Assembly (NCBI GenBank): GCA_050699055.1
Contig: JBOHCT010000020.1
Location: 1 to 34,143, forward strand
Length of the DNA: 34,143 bases
DNA from: JBOHCT01 sp050699055
GTDB taxonomy: Bacteria; Actinomycetota; Actinomycetes; Streptosporangiales; JBOHCT01
Direction of reading: 5' to 3'
A program made the position numbers and the translations under genes. This document shows, piece after piece, positions 1-7,728 of the stretch. Within the stretch, counting starts at the first letter, position 1. The number at the start of each line of letters is the position of its first letter. The notes beneath the pieces are model-generated. The model ran no database searches and was not told the origin of the DNA. It was given only the letters and a program-made list of their open reading frames with translations.

Positions 1-483
1 GCTCCCCACCGTGCCGGCGGCGGCCGACACGAAGACAACGTCGCCGGCGCGCATCCCCGCGATGTCGAGCAGCCCCACATACGCCGTGAAGCCCGGCATG
101 CCGAGCACGCTGAGGTACGCGGATGCCGGCGCGAGCGCGGTGTCGACGGCACGGCACCCTCGCGCGTCCATGACCGCGTACTCGCGCCACCCCAGGTTGT
201 GTAGCACCACGGCGCCGGGAGCGAGCTCGGGCGACCGCGACTCGACGACCTCGCCGACCGCGCCGCCCTCCAGCGGCTCGCCGAGACGAAACGGTGGCAC
301 ATACGAGCGTCCCTCGTTCATCCGCCCCCGCATGTACGGGTCGACGGACATCACGAGGTTGCGTACGACCACTTGGTCGGGCCCGGGGTCGGGCACCTCG
401 GCCTCCGCGAGTGCGAAGTCCGACGGCGTGGGCTCGCCCTGCGGCCGGGCGGCGAGCCGGACCTCCCGTCCGGTGACGGGCAT
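1..483 (-). CDS. NADP-dependent oxidoreductase (MDR superfamily, CurA/PTGR-like), N-terminal part
   Basis: Partial gene on the minus strand; the first 161 codons are present and the rest lies before base 1. The protein opens MPVTGREVRLAARPQGEPTP and continues with a GroES-like fold. It has the VDPYMRGRM segment around residues 51-59, typical of zinc-independent medium-chain reductases such as prostaglandin reductase and curcumin reductase, which reduce activated double bonds with NADPH. It breaks off at a VSAAAGTVGS-type loop that begins the nucleotide-binding Rossmann fold. The ATG is preceded, three bases away, by a full GAGGAGGT ribosome binding site (487-494), so the start is secure. It lies 24 bases after the stop of the MBL/rhodanese gene on the same strand and probably shares its transcript. 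Substrate not deducible. Confidence 0.85.
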   Translation of the reverse strand, partial: MPVTGREVRLAARPQGEPTPSDFALAEAEVPDPGPDQVVVRNLVMSVDPYMRGRMNEGRSYVPPFRLGEPLEGGAVGEVVESRSPELAPGAVVLHNLGWREYAVMDARGCRAVDTALAPASAYLSVLGMPGFTAYVGLLDIAGMRAGDVVFVSAAAGTVGS

Positions 484-507
484 GTGACCTCCTCGAGGGA
501 TCGCGCT

Positions 508-1866
508 TTACGGGTCTGTCAACCCCGCCTTCTCGGCGTTGTCGAAGTCGTCGTCCATCACGACCACGTCACGTTCCGCCGCGTCCAGCAGCGACCCCGC
601 GATCGACGCGCGGTACCCGCTCGCGCAGTGCACCCACACCGGTCCACGCGGGACCTCGTCGAGGCGGCGCGGCAGGTCGTGCAGCGGGATGTGCAGTGAG
701 TCGGCGACGCGGGCTTCCTGGCGCTCGAGGTCGCGGCGCACGTCGAGCACGACCGGGCGTGTGGGCTCGGACGCGAGGTCGGCGAACGTGGCGGTCGGGT
801 ACGCCCGCAGCGGCCGGCCGTCAGACCAGTCCTCCGGCCCCCCGGCCGCCGCGGCGGCGGGACGGTCGATGCCGATGCGTACGAGCTCCCGCTGCGCCTC
901 GGCGACCCGCTGGGGTGTCTCGCCGAGCAGGGTAACCGGCGTGTCCCAGGGGATGAGCCAGCCGAGGTAGGTCACGAAGTTGCCGTCGAGCCCGAAGTTC
1001 AGCGTCCCAGGGACGTGCCCGGATGCGAAGGCGGTACGCGAGCGCAGGTCCACGACCCACTCGCCGGCCGCGATCCGGCGCCGCAGCTCGCCAGGGTCGG
1101 CGGGGGCAGGAGGCGAGAGATCGGGCTCGCCTGGCCCCGAGACGTTGATCGCGGCCATGCGCGCATAGTACGCGGGGTAGACGTCGAGGCCCGCCAGCAG
1201 CGAGGAGACGAACGCTTCCTCGTCGAGGGTGAGCGCGGGGTTGGCGAGCTTCTCTCGGCCGATCGTCGACGCGTCGACCCGCGCCGGCGAGGACGAGCAA
1301 AAGCTGCCGAAACCGTGGGTCGGGTAGATCGGGGTCTCGCCTGGCAGCTCATCGGCGAGCTTCCTGACGGAGTCGTGCTGCGCCCGGACCAGCGTCCCGG
1401 TGTTGTCGGGGCCGAGCAGGTCGGGACGCCCGGTGGTGCCGAACAGCAGCGATCCGCCGGTGAACACGCCCTTGACCCCGCCGTCCCCTTCCAACGCGTA
1501 GGAGAGGTGGTGGAAGGTGTGGCCGGGCGTGGCGAGCGCACGTACCCGCATGGTCGGGCCGATCTCCACGACGTCGCCGTGGGCGATCGGGGTCCGTTCG
1601 TACGCCACGTCGTCGTCGGCGCTCACCAGGTACGTCGCCCCTGTCCTGCGGGCGAGCGCCAGCCCACCGGTGACGTAGTCGTTGTGGACATGGGTTTCCA
1701 GGACGTGGGTGACCCGCACGCTTCGCCGCTCGGCTTCCGCCAGCACCCGGTCGAGGTCGCGCTGTGGGTCGACGACGAGCCCCACCCGGCCGTCGGTCGC
1801 GAGGTAGCTGCGATCCCCGAGGCTCGGGGTCTCGATGGTGACAACGTCCAGCACGGTTTCCACCAT
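508..1866 (-). CDS. MBL-fold hydrolase with two rhodanese domains (persulfide dioxygenase-like)
   Basis: A 452-residue protein. Residues 1 to about 245 form a metallo-beta-lactamase domain of the ETHE1/persulfide dioxygenase kind, with the metal motif H59-V-H61-N-D63, a GHTFHH segment and a later THGFGSFCS segment. The canonical second-site histidine is Tyr64. Two rhodanese domains follow. The first (around VVDLRSRTAFASGHVPGTLN) has no catalytic cysteine. The second carries the active loop HCASGYRA. Such fusions oxidise or transfer sulfane sulfur in the cytosol, in sulfide or thiol-persulfide detoxification; the exact substrate is inference. I chose ATG 1866 rather than the in-frame ATG at 1911 because GGGAGGT lies 8 bases upstream and the MBL fold begins directly after it. 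The oxidoreductase follows closely, suggesting a two-gene transcript. Confidence 0.88.
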   Translation of the reverse strand: MVETVLDVVTIETPSLGDRSYLATDGRVGLVVDPQRDLDRVLAEAERRSVRVTHVLETHVHNDYVTGGLALARRTGATYLVSADDDVAYERTPIAHGDVVEIGPTMRVRALATPGHTFHHLSYALEGDGGVKGVFTGGSLLFGTTGRPDLLGPDNTGTLVRAQHDSVRKLADELPGETPIYPTHGFGSFCSSSPARVDASTIGREKLANPALTLDEEAFVSSLLAGLDVYPAYYARMAAINVSGPGEPDLSPPAPADPGELRRRIAAGEWVVDLRSRTAFASGHVPGTLNFGLDGNFVTYLGWLIPWDTPVTLLGETPQRVAEAQRELVRIGIDRPAAAAAGGPEDWSDGRPLRAYPTATFADLASEPTRPVVLDVRRDLERQEARVADSLHIPLHDLPRRLDEVPRGPVWVHCASGYRASIAGSLLDAAERDVVVMDDDFDNAEKAGLTDP

Positions 1867-2008
1867 GGCCGGCACCTCCCGTCGTCGCGAGGCCGCGTGC
1901 GCCGATCTCATCGAGAGGGGCGACGTCCGCTCACCTTGACGATGTCATGTCCCGTAGGCGGGCGGAAGCACCCCGGCGTACCCGTCACTCGGCGGCGGGT
2001 CGGCATAC

Positions 2009-2050
2009 CGTCTGAAGAACCGGGCCGCCCGTGGCGCGGCTGTTCAGACG
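2009..2050. repeat. Hairpin repeat copy 1 (8-bp stem, 26-nt loop)
   Basis: Arms CGTCTGAA (2009-2016) and TTCAGACG (2043-2050) are perfectly complementary and enclose 26 bases. The downstream arm also forms a 10-bp palindrome CAGACGTCTG (2045-2054). A second copy lies exactly 64 bases downstream. This may be an RNA structure or a pair of protein-binding half-sites; the sequence does not decide. Confidence 0.75.
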
Positions 2051-2070
2051 TCTGGAGGGTGACTGGGGTG

Positions 2071-2116
2071 GGTGTCTGAGGAGGCGGGTAGCCGGTGGCG
2101 CGAATGCTCAGACGCC
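2071..2116. repeat. Hairpin repeat copy 2 (10-bp stem, 26-nt loop)
   Basis: Arms GGTGTCTGAG (2071-2080) and CTCAGACGCC (2107-2116) pair over 10 positions with one G-T wobble and again enclose exactly 26 bases. 19 of the 26 loop positions match copy 1. The innermost stem pair is A-T in copy 1 and G-C here, and the pair eight positions out is C-G in copy 1 and T-G here, so both differences keep the pairing. Confidence 0.75.
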
Positions 2117-2149
2117 GGGATGTGGCGCGCGTCGTGAGCGCGGCTCCGC

Positions 2150-2155
2150 TACCCT
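2150..2155 (+). promoter_or_regulatory. -10 box of argS, leaderless arrangement
   Basis: TACCCT fits the actinobacterial TANNNT -10 consensus. Seven bases separate it from the GTG start of argS at 2163, so transcription should begin at or next to the start codon. No ribosome binding site is visible before the GTG. No good -35 box is seen. Confidence 0.5.
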
Positions 2156-2162
2156 TCACAGG

Positions 2163-3824
2163 GTGACTCCCGCCCAGCTCAGCAGCGCGGTCGTCGCCGC
2201 GGTACGCGATGCCGTCGACGCCGGCGAGCTGTCCGTCGCCGTGCCGGAGTCGGCGACGATCGAGCGGCCCAAGAAGAAGCAGTTCGGCGACTACGCGACC
2301 AACGTCGCGCTCCAGCTCGCGCGGCCCGCCGGGCGTCGGCCCCGCGAGGTCGCCGAGCTGCTCGCGGCGCGGCTGCGGGAGACGGCTGGCATCGCCAAGG
2401 TGGAGGTCGCCGGGCCCGGGTTCCTCAACGTCATCCTCGAGGCGGCGGCCCAGGGCGAGCTGGCGCGCACCATCGTCCAGAAGGGCTGGGCGTACGGCCG
2501 CTCGGAGGCGTACGCCGGTGAGCGGCTCAATCTCGAGTTCGTGAGCGCCAACCCGACCGGCCCGCTGCACATCGGCGCCGCCCGCTGGGCTGCCCTGGGC
2601 GACGCGCTCGGCCGGCTGTTCGAGGCCAGCGCAGCGGAAGTGACCCGGGAGTACTACGTCAACGACGCGGGAAGCCAGATCGACGCGTTCACGGCGTCAC
2701 TGCTCGCGGCGGCCCGCGGCGAGCCCGCGCCCGAGGACGGCTACGCCGGCGCGTACGTCAAGGAGATCGCCGACGCGGTTGTCCGCCGCGCGCCAGGCGT
2801 CCTCGACGCGCCCCACGACGAGGAGCTCGAGACCTTCCGGGGTGAGGGCCTCGACCTGATGCTCACGGAGATCAAGAGCAGTCTCGCCGACTTCCGCACG
2901 CGTTTCGACGTCTACGTGAGCGAGAGCGAGCTGCACGACAAGGGGGCGCTCGATCACGCCCTCGCCCGGCTGCGGGCCGAGGGCCGGGTCTACGAGGCCG
3001 ACGGCGCGACGTGGCTGCGCACGACAGACTACGACGACGACAAGAACCGCCCGCTCGTCCGCAGCAATGGGCTGCCGACCTACTTCTTCGCCGACTGCGC
3101 CTACTACCTGGACAAACGGGAGCGCGGGTCCGGCCGCTGCCTGTACATGCTGGGCGCCGACCACCACGGTTACATCGGCCGGCTGAAGGCGATGGCCGCC
3201 TGCTTCGGCGACGACCCCGAGCGCACGATCGAGGTCCTGATCGGGCAGATGGTCAACCTCACGAGGAACGGCCGGCCGGTGCGAATGAGCAAGCGTGCGG
3301 GCGACGTCATCACGATGGACGACCTCGTGGAGGCGGTGGGCGTCGACGCCGCCCGGTACGCCCTGTGCCGCGCGTCCGTCGACCAGCCGATCGACATCGA
3401 CCTGGACCTGTGGACGCGGCGCACCCAGGACAATCCCGTCTTCTACGTGCAGTACGCCCACGCCCGCATCGCCTCGCTGCTGCGCAACGCCGGTGACATG
3501 TGCGTGGAGCGCGGGCCGGCCGAGGTTTTCCGCCCCGGGCTGCTCGCCCACGAACGCGAGGGCGACCTGCTGGGTGCGCTCGGTGAGTTTCCGCGCGTCG
3601 TCGGCCAGGCGGCGGAGCTGCGCGAGCCGCACCGCGTCGCCCGCTACCTCGAGGGCCTGGCGGGTACCTACCATCGTTTCTACGACGCGTGCCGGGTGCT
3701 GCCCGTCGGCGACGAGGACGTCACCGATCTGACCCGGGCGCGCCTGTGGCTGTGCGAGGCGACGCGCGTCGTCCTCGAGAGCGGCCTCACGCTGCTCGGT
3801 GTCACGGCCCCCGACCGCATGTGA
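2163..3824 (+). CDS. argS: Arginyl-tRNA synthetase
   Basis: A 553-residue class I aminoacyl-tRNA synthetase that charges tRNA-Arg in the cytosol. The N-terminal tRNA-binding domain has the KKQFGDYATNVAL segment. The catalytic core has ANPTGPLHIGA, whose HIGH-type motif is H136-I-G-A139; the second His is replaced by Ala, and from memory actinobacterial ArgRS usually has Gly there. MSKR at 375-378 is the KMSKS loop. The C-terminal half ends in a DALR-type anticodon-binding domain (YVQYAHARIASLL onward). The length matches the family. The GTG at 2163 was chosen because it gives the usual N terminus and follows a -10 box at leaderless distance; upstream in-frame starts add unrelated residues. 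lysA follows at once. Confidence 0.95.
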   Translation: MTPAQLSSAVVAAVRDAVDAGELSVAVPESATIERPKKKQFGDYATNVALQLARPAGRRPREVAELLAARLRETAGIAKVEVAGPGFLNVILEAAAQGELARTIVQKGWAYGRSEAYAGERLNLEFVSANPTGPLHIGAARWAALGDALGRLFEASAAEVTREYYVNDAGSQIDAFTASLLAAARGEPAPEDGYAGAYVKEIADAVVRRAPGVLDAPHDEELETFRGEGLDLMLTEIKSSLADFRTRFDVYVSESELHDKGALDHALARLRAEGRVYEADGATWLRTTDYDDDKNRPLVRSNGLPTYFFADCAYYLDKRERGSGRCLYMLGADHHGYIGRLKAMAACFGDDPERTIEVLIGQMVNLTRNGRPVRMSKRAGDVITMDDLVEAVGVDAARYALCRASVDQPIDIDLDLWTRRTQDNPVFYVQYAHARIASLLRNAGDMCVERGPAEVFRPGLLAHEREGDLLGALGEFPRVVGQAAELREPHRVARYLEGLAGTYHRFYDACRVLPVGDEDVTDLTRARLWLCEATRVVLESGLTLLGVTAPDRM

Positions 3825-3864
3825 CTCCTGGGCGCCCGCCCACGTACGACAAGAGGAGCAAGCC

Positions 3865-5187
3865 CTGCGACCGCCAGCCGACCTGAACCGCCTCGACCCG
3901 ACCATCTGGCCGCGCTCGGCCGAGCGTGTGGGCGGGGCGCTGACGCTCGGCGGCGTCGACGTACGCGACCTGGCCGACGCGTACGTCACACCAACGTATG
4001 TCCTCGACGAGGACGACTTCCGCTCGCGCTGCCGTGACTTCCGCGCGGCGTTCGCCGGCGACGACGTCTACTACGCGGGGAAGGCCTTCCTGTCCCGGGC
4101 GGTCGCCCGGTGGGTGGCGGACGAGGGGCTCGGGCTTGATGTCTGCACGGGTGGTGAGCTGGCCGTCGCGCTCGCGGCCGGGTTCCCGCCGGAGCGGATC
4201 GCCTTCCACGGCAACAACAAGTCGACGGCCGAGCTGGCCCGCGCGCTCGAGGTCGGTGTGGGCCGTGTCGTCGTCGACTCGCTCGAGGAGATCGCCAGGC
4301 TGGCCTTCCTCGCCGCCGAGGGGGGTGTACGCCCCAGGGTGCTGATCCGCGTCACGGTCGGGGTCGAGGCCCACACCCACGAGTACATCGCGACCGCCCA
4401 CGACGACCAGAAGTTCGGCTTCGCGCTGCGCGGGGGGGCCGCGGAGGAGGCCGTACGCCACGTCCTCGCCCTCCCCGCCCTGGAGCTGGTCGGGCTGCAC
4501 TCGCACATCGGCTCGCAGGTCTTCGACACCGCGGGCTTCGAGACCGCCGCCGACCGGCTCGTCGGGCTGCTCGCCCGGATTCGCGACGAGCACGGTCTCG
4601 AGCCGCCCGAGCTCGACCTCGGCGGCGGGTTCGGCATCGCCTACGTCCCCGCCGACGACCCGCCGGACACGAAGGTCCTCGCCGGGGGCCTGTACGCGGC
4701 GGTCGCCAAGGCCTGCGGAGACCGACACGTGCGGGTGCCCTCGCTCGCCGTCGAGCCCGGTCGGGCGATCGTCGGGCCCGCGGCGGTGACGCTGTACGAG
4801 GTGGGTACGGTCAAGCAACTGGATGACGTGCGCACATACGTGAGTGTGGACGGCGGAATGAGCGACAACATCCGCGCTGCGCTCTACGACGCCGCCTACA
4901 CATGTGTACTCGCGTCCCGGTCGTCGAACGCCGACCCGATGTTGTGCCGGCTGGTCGGCAAGCACTGCGAGAGCGGCGACGTGGTCGTCCGGGACCTGTA
5001 CCTGCCCGGCGACCTCGCCCCAGGCGACCTCGTGGCGGTGGCGGCGACAGGCGCCTACTGCCGGTCGATGGCGAGCGCGTACAACTACGTGCCGCGTCCG
5101 GCCGTCGTCGCCGTCCGCGGGGGCGGGGCTCGTGTCATCGTGCGCCGCGAGACCGAGGATGACCTGCTCCGCCTGGACACAGGATGA
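3865..5187 (+). CDS. lysA: Diaminopimelate decarboxylase (probable CTG start)
   Basis: A PLP enzyme of the alanine-racemase-like fold that converts meso-diaminopimelate to L-lysine. 440 residues from the CTG. Visible are the PLP lysine in YYAGKAF (K73), HSHIGSQ (from H212), the GGGFGIAY phosphate loop, EPGRAIVGP (from E297) and the active-site CESGD (C368). Start: no ATG or GTG fits. GTG 3799 lies inside argS without a ribosome binding site. CTG 3865 is preceded six bases upstream by AGAGGAG, and it starts the protein right before PPADLNRLDPTIW, a segment recalled as conserved at the N terminus of Streptomyces LysA. It is 40 bases after argS and overlaps hom by ATGA at its 3' end, so argS-lysA-hom are probably co-transcribed. 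Confidence 0.9.
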   Translation: MRPPADLNRLDPTIWPRSAERVGGALTLGGVDVRDLADAYVTPTYVLDEDDFRSRCRDFRAAFAGDDVYYAGKAFLSRAVARWVADEGLGLDVCTGGELAVALAAGFPPERIAFHGNNKSTAELARALEVGVGRVVVDSLEEIARLAFLAAEGGVRPRVLIRVTVGVEAHTHEYIATAHDDQKFGFALRGGAAEEAVRHVLALPALELVGLHSHIGSQVFDTAGFETAADRLVGLLARIRDEHGLEPPELDLGGGFGIAYVPADDPPDTKVLAGGLYAAVAKACGDRHVRVPSLAVEPGRAIVGPAAVTLYEVGTVKQLDDVRTYVSVDGGMSDNIRAALYDAAYTCVLASRSSNADPMLCRLVGKHCESGDVVVRDLYLPGDLAPGDLVAVAATGAYCRSMASAYNYVPRPAVVAVRGGGARVIVRRETEDDLLRLDTG

Positions 5188-6536
5188 GCGAGCTCTCGCG
5201 TAGTGACAAGCCGCTGCGGGTGGGCCTACTCGGGTGCGGCGTGGTGGGGGGAGAGGTGCTGCGGCTGCTGCGGACACAGCACGCGGACCTGGCCGCCCGG
5301 GTGGGTGCCCCGCTCGAGGTCGCGGGCGTGGCGGTGCGACGGGTCGGCAAACGCCGCGACGCCGACGTCGATCCGGGGCTGCTCACGACCGACGCGGTGG
5401 ACCTCGTCACCCGCGACGACGTGGACATCGTGGTCGAGGTGATCGGGGGCATCGAGCCGGCCCGCTCGCTGATCCTCGCCGCGCTGGGCAAGGGCAAGGC
5501 GGTCGTGACCGCGAACAAGGCCCTGCTCGCGGAGGACGGCGCCGCGATCCACGACGCCGCCCGCGCAGCAGGCGCCGAGCTGTACTACGAGGCCAGTGTG
5601 GCCGGCGCGATCCCGCTGCTCCGGCCGTTGCGCGACTCGCTGGCCGGCGACACGGTCCATCGCGTGCTCGGCATCGTCAACGGGACGACCAACTACATCC
5701 TGACCCGGATGGACGAGACGGGGGCCGGCTTCACCGACGCCCTGGACGAGGCGGGGGCGTTGGGGTACGCGGAGGCGGACCCGACCGCCGACCTGGAGGG
5801 TTTCGACGCCGCGGCCAAGGCCGCGATCCTCGCGGGCCTCGCCTTCCACTCGCGGGTCACGGCGGCCGACGTCCATCGCGAGGGGATCACCGACGTGACC
5901 GCCGCCGACGTGGCGAGCGCCAAGGCCATGGGATGCGTGATCAAGCTGCTGGCGATCTGCGAGCGTGCCGACGACGGCAGCGGTGTCGGCGTACGGGTCC
6001 ACCCGGCGATGATTCCCCGTACCCATCCGCTGGCCGGTGTCCGCGAGGCGTACAACGCTGTGTTCGTGGAGTGCGAGGCGGCCGGGCGGCTGATGTTCTA
6101 TGGCGCGGGGGCCGGGGGAGCACCGACGGCGAGCGCGGTCGTCGGCGACATCGTGGCGGTGGCCAGGGGCAGGCTCGCCGGCGGCGACGGCGGTGCAGGC
6201 AGCGCCGGAAGTGCAGGCAGTGCAGGCAGTGCCTACAATGCCTACGCCGACCTGCCGGTTCATCCGATGGGCCGCACGACGACCCGCTATCACGTAAGCC
6301 TCGACGTTGCCGACAAGTCCGGGGTGCTCGCCAAGGTCGCCGCCGCCTTCGCCCGCCACGACGTGTCGATCCAGGCCGTACGCCAGGAGGGGTACGGTGA
6401 CGACGCGCAACTCGTCATCGTCACCCACCGGGCGCCGGACGCCGCGCTCGCGGCGACAGTCGGCGATCTGCGCGCGCTCGACGTGGTCCGCGCCATAGCG
6501 GGCGTGATGCGGGTCGAGGGCGAGGAGTCGGGGTGA
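5184..6536 (+). CDS. hom: Homoserine dehydrogenase with C-terminal ACT domain
   Basis: Reduces aspartate semialdehyde to homoserine with NAD(P)H, the branch step toward threonine and methionine. 450 residues. The Rossmann loop G17-C-G-V-V-G22 is followed by VVTANKALLAEDG, the catalytic-domain signatures VNGTTNYIL and YAEADPTADLEG, and PTASAVVGDIV. An ACT domain occupies about residues 366-445 (YHVSLDVADKSGVLAKVA) and is the usual site of threonine feedback. Between catalytic and ACT domains sits a linker of four Ala-Gly-Ser repeats (338-349) encoded by a 9-bp tandem repeat. Its start overlaps the lysA stop as ATGA, indicating translational coupling; only a weak ACAGG precedes it. Confidence 0.95.
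   Translation: MSELSRSDKPLRVGLLGCGVVGGEVLRLLRTQHADLAARVGAPLEVAGVAVRRVGKRRDADVDPGLLTTDAVDLVTRDDVDIVVEVIGGIEPARSLILAALGKGKAVVTANKALLAEDGAAIHDAARAAGAELYYEASVAGAIPLLRPLRDSLAGDTVHRVLGIVNGTTNYILTRMDETGAGFTDALDEAGALGYAEADPTADLEGFDAAAKAAILAGLAFHSRVTAADVHREGITDVTAADVASAKAMGCVIKLLAICERADDGSGVGVRVHPAMIPRTHPLAGVREAYNAVFVECEAAGRLMFYGAGAGGAPTASAVVGDIVAVARGRLAGGDGGAGSAGSAGSAGSAYNAYADLPVHPMGRTTTRYHVSLDVADKSGVLAKVAAAFARHDVSIQAVRQEGYGDDAQLVIVTHRAPDAALAATVGDLRALDVVRAIAGVMRVEGEESG
6195..6230 (+). repeat. 9-bp tandem repeat inside hom (four units)
   Basis: Four units of 9 bases: GCAGGCAGC, GCCGGAAGT, GCAGGCAGT, GCAGGCAGT. Each encodes Ala-Gly-Ser. The last two are identical, suggesting recent slippage. In-frame unit gain or loss would only change the length of the linker before the ACT domain. 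Confidence 0.9.
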
Positions 6537-6552
6537 GAACGCGGGGGCTGCC

Positions 6553-7614
6553 ATGACCGCGCAGTGGCGCGGGGTGATCGAGGAGTACCGCGAGCGGCTT
6601 CCCGTCTCGTCGTCGACGCCCGTGGTGACTCTGGGGGAAGGCGGCACACCGCTGGTGCCCGCGCGGACAGTCTCGGGGCGGGCCGGATGTGACGTGCACC
6701 TCAAGGTCGAGGGCGGCAACCCCACCGGGTCGTTCAAGGACAGGGGCATGACGGTGGCCATCAGCAAGGCCGCGGAGGAGCGAGCCGAAGCCGTCATCTG
6801 CGCCTCGACAGGCAACACCAGCGCGAGCGCGGCCGCCTACGCCGTACGCGCCGGCATGACGTGCGTGGTCCTTGTGCCGAGCGGCAAGATCGCCATGGGC
6901 AAGCTCGCGCAGGCGCTCGCGCACGGAGCACGCCTCCTGCAGGTCGACGGCGGCTTCGACGACTGTCTCGAGCTCGCCCGTAAGCTCGCCGTCGACTACC
7001 CCGTCGCGCTCGTCAACTCGGTCAACCCCTACCGCCTGCAGGGGCAGAAGACCGCGGCCTTCGAGATCGCCGACGCGTTGGGCGACGCCCCTGACGTGCA
7101 CTGCCTGCCCGTCGGCAACGCGGGGAACATCGCCGCGTACTGGATGGGCTACCAGGAGTACGCCGCCGGTCGGGTCGTGACGCGCAGCCCCCGCATGTTG
7201 GGGTTCCAGGCGGCCGGCGCCGCGCCGATCGTCGAGGGGGCGCCCGTGGCCGAGCCGCGGACGATCGCGACCGCGATCCGTATCGGCGATCCCGCGTCCT
7301 GGCGGCTTGCGCTCCGCGCCCGTGACGAGTCCGGCGGAGCGATCGGGGCCGTGACAGACCGACAGATCCTGGCCGCGTACCGGCTGCTGGCCCGCGAGGA
7401 GGGCGTATTCGTGGAGTTGGCGTCGGCGGCGAGCGTCGCCGGCCTGTTGCAGGCACGTGAGCAGGGAGTCGTCCCCTCGGGTGTACGAGTCGTGTGTACC
7501 CTCACGGGCAACGGTCTGAAGGATACCGACTGGGCGCTGTCCGGCGCGCCGGCGCCGACCACGATCTCGGCCGATGCCCACGCCGCGGCCGCGGCGCTCG
7601 GGCTCGTCCCATGA
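6553..7614 (+). CDS. thrC: Threonine synthase
   Basis: PLP-dependent fold-type II lyase that converts O-phosphohomoserine to threonine. 353 residues, the short bacterial form. The PLP lysine is K62 in GNPTGSFKDRGM. CASTGNTSASAAAYA, PVGNAGNIAAYWMGY and the GNGLKD segment near the C terminus are the other family signatures. ATG 6553 lies 16 bases after the hom stop, with a GCGGGGG stretch about six bases upstream serving as ribosome binding site. It is followed by a nested palindrome before thrB. Confidence 0.95.
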   Translation: MTAQWRGVIEEYRERLPVSSSTPVVTLGEGGTPLVPARTVSGRAGCDVHLKVEGGNPTGSFKDRGMTVAISKAAEERAEAVICASTGNTSASAAAYAVRAGMTCVVLVPSGKIAMGKLAQALAHGARLLQVDGGFDDCLELARKLAVDYPVALVNSVNPYRLQGQKTAAFEIADALGDAPDVHCLPVGNAGNIAAYWMGYQEYAAGRVVTRSPRMLGFQAAGAAPIVEGAPVAEPRTIATAIRIGDPASWRLALRARDESGGAIGAVTDRQILAAYRLLAREEGVFVELASAASVAGLLQAREQGVVPSGVRVVCTLTGNGLKDTDWALSGAPAPTTISADAHAAAAALGLVP

Positions 7615-7625
7615 GGTCCCTCCCA

Positions 7626-7706
7626 CCCCTTCCTGCGCCGATCTTGAAGTTACTGAGGTCTCCCGGGCCGCTGAGACGGCAATAAGTTCAAGATCGGCGA
7701 AAGGGG
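7626..7706. repeat. Nested palindromic element between thrC and thrB
   Basis: Three nested stems share one axis. CCCCTT (7626-7631) pairs with AAGGGG (7701-7706). CGCCGATCTTGAA (7636-7648) pairs perfectly with TTCAAGATCGGCG (7687-7699). GTCTC (7658-7662) pairs with GAGAC (7673-7677). There is no T-tract on either side, so it is not a standard terminator. It may be a repetitive extragenic palindrome, an mRNA processing or stabilising element, or a small MITE-like insertion. Confidence 0.8.
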
Positions 7707-7728
7707 ACCCGACAGAGAAGGATCCGAT

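Larger units (their letters stand above)
1867..2162. promoter_or_regulatory. Divergent intergenic region between the MBL gene and argS
   Basis: 296 bases without a convincing gene, holding the start regions of two divergent genes. The part next to the MBL gene carries its ribosome binding site and no clear -10 box. The part next to argS carries the tandem hairpins at 2009-2116 and a -10 element at 2150-2155. The frame of argS stays open upstream to 2031, but the extra residues have no ArgRS similarity and run through the hairpins. Confidence 0.7.

Noticed and set aside
2031..2162. N-terminal extension of ArgRS
   Set aside because: The extra residues are translated from the hairpin repeats, are not ArgRS-like, and the GTG at 2163 gives the normal N terminus.
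1867..2162. T-box or other known riboswitch upstream of argS
   Set aside because: No T-box bulge sequence or specifier arrangement recognised, and the -10 box suggests a leaderless mRNA.
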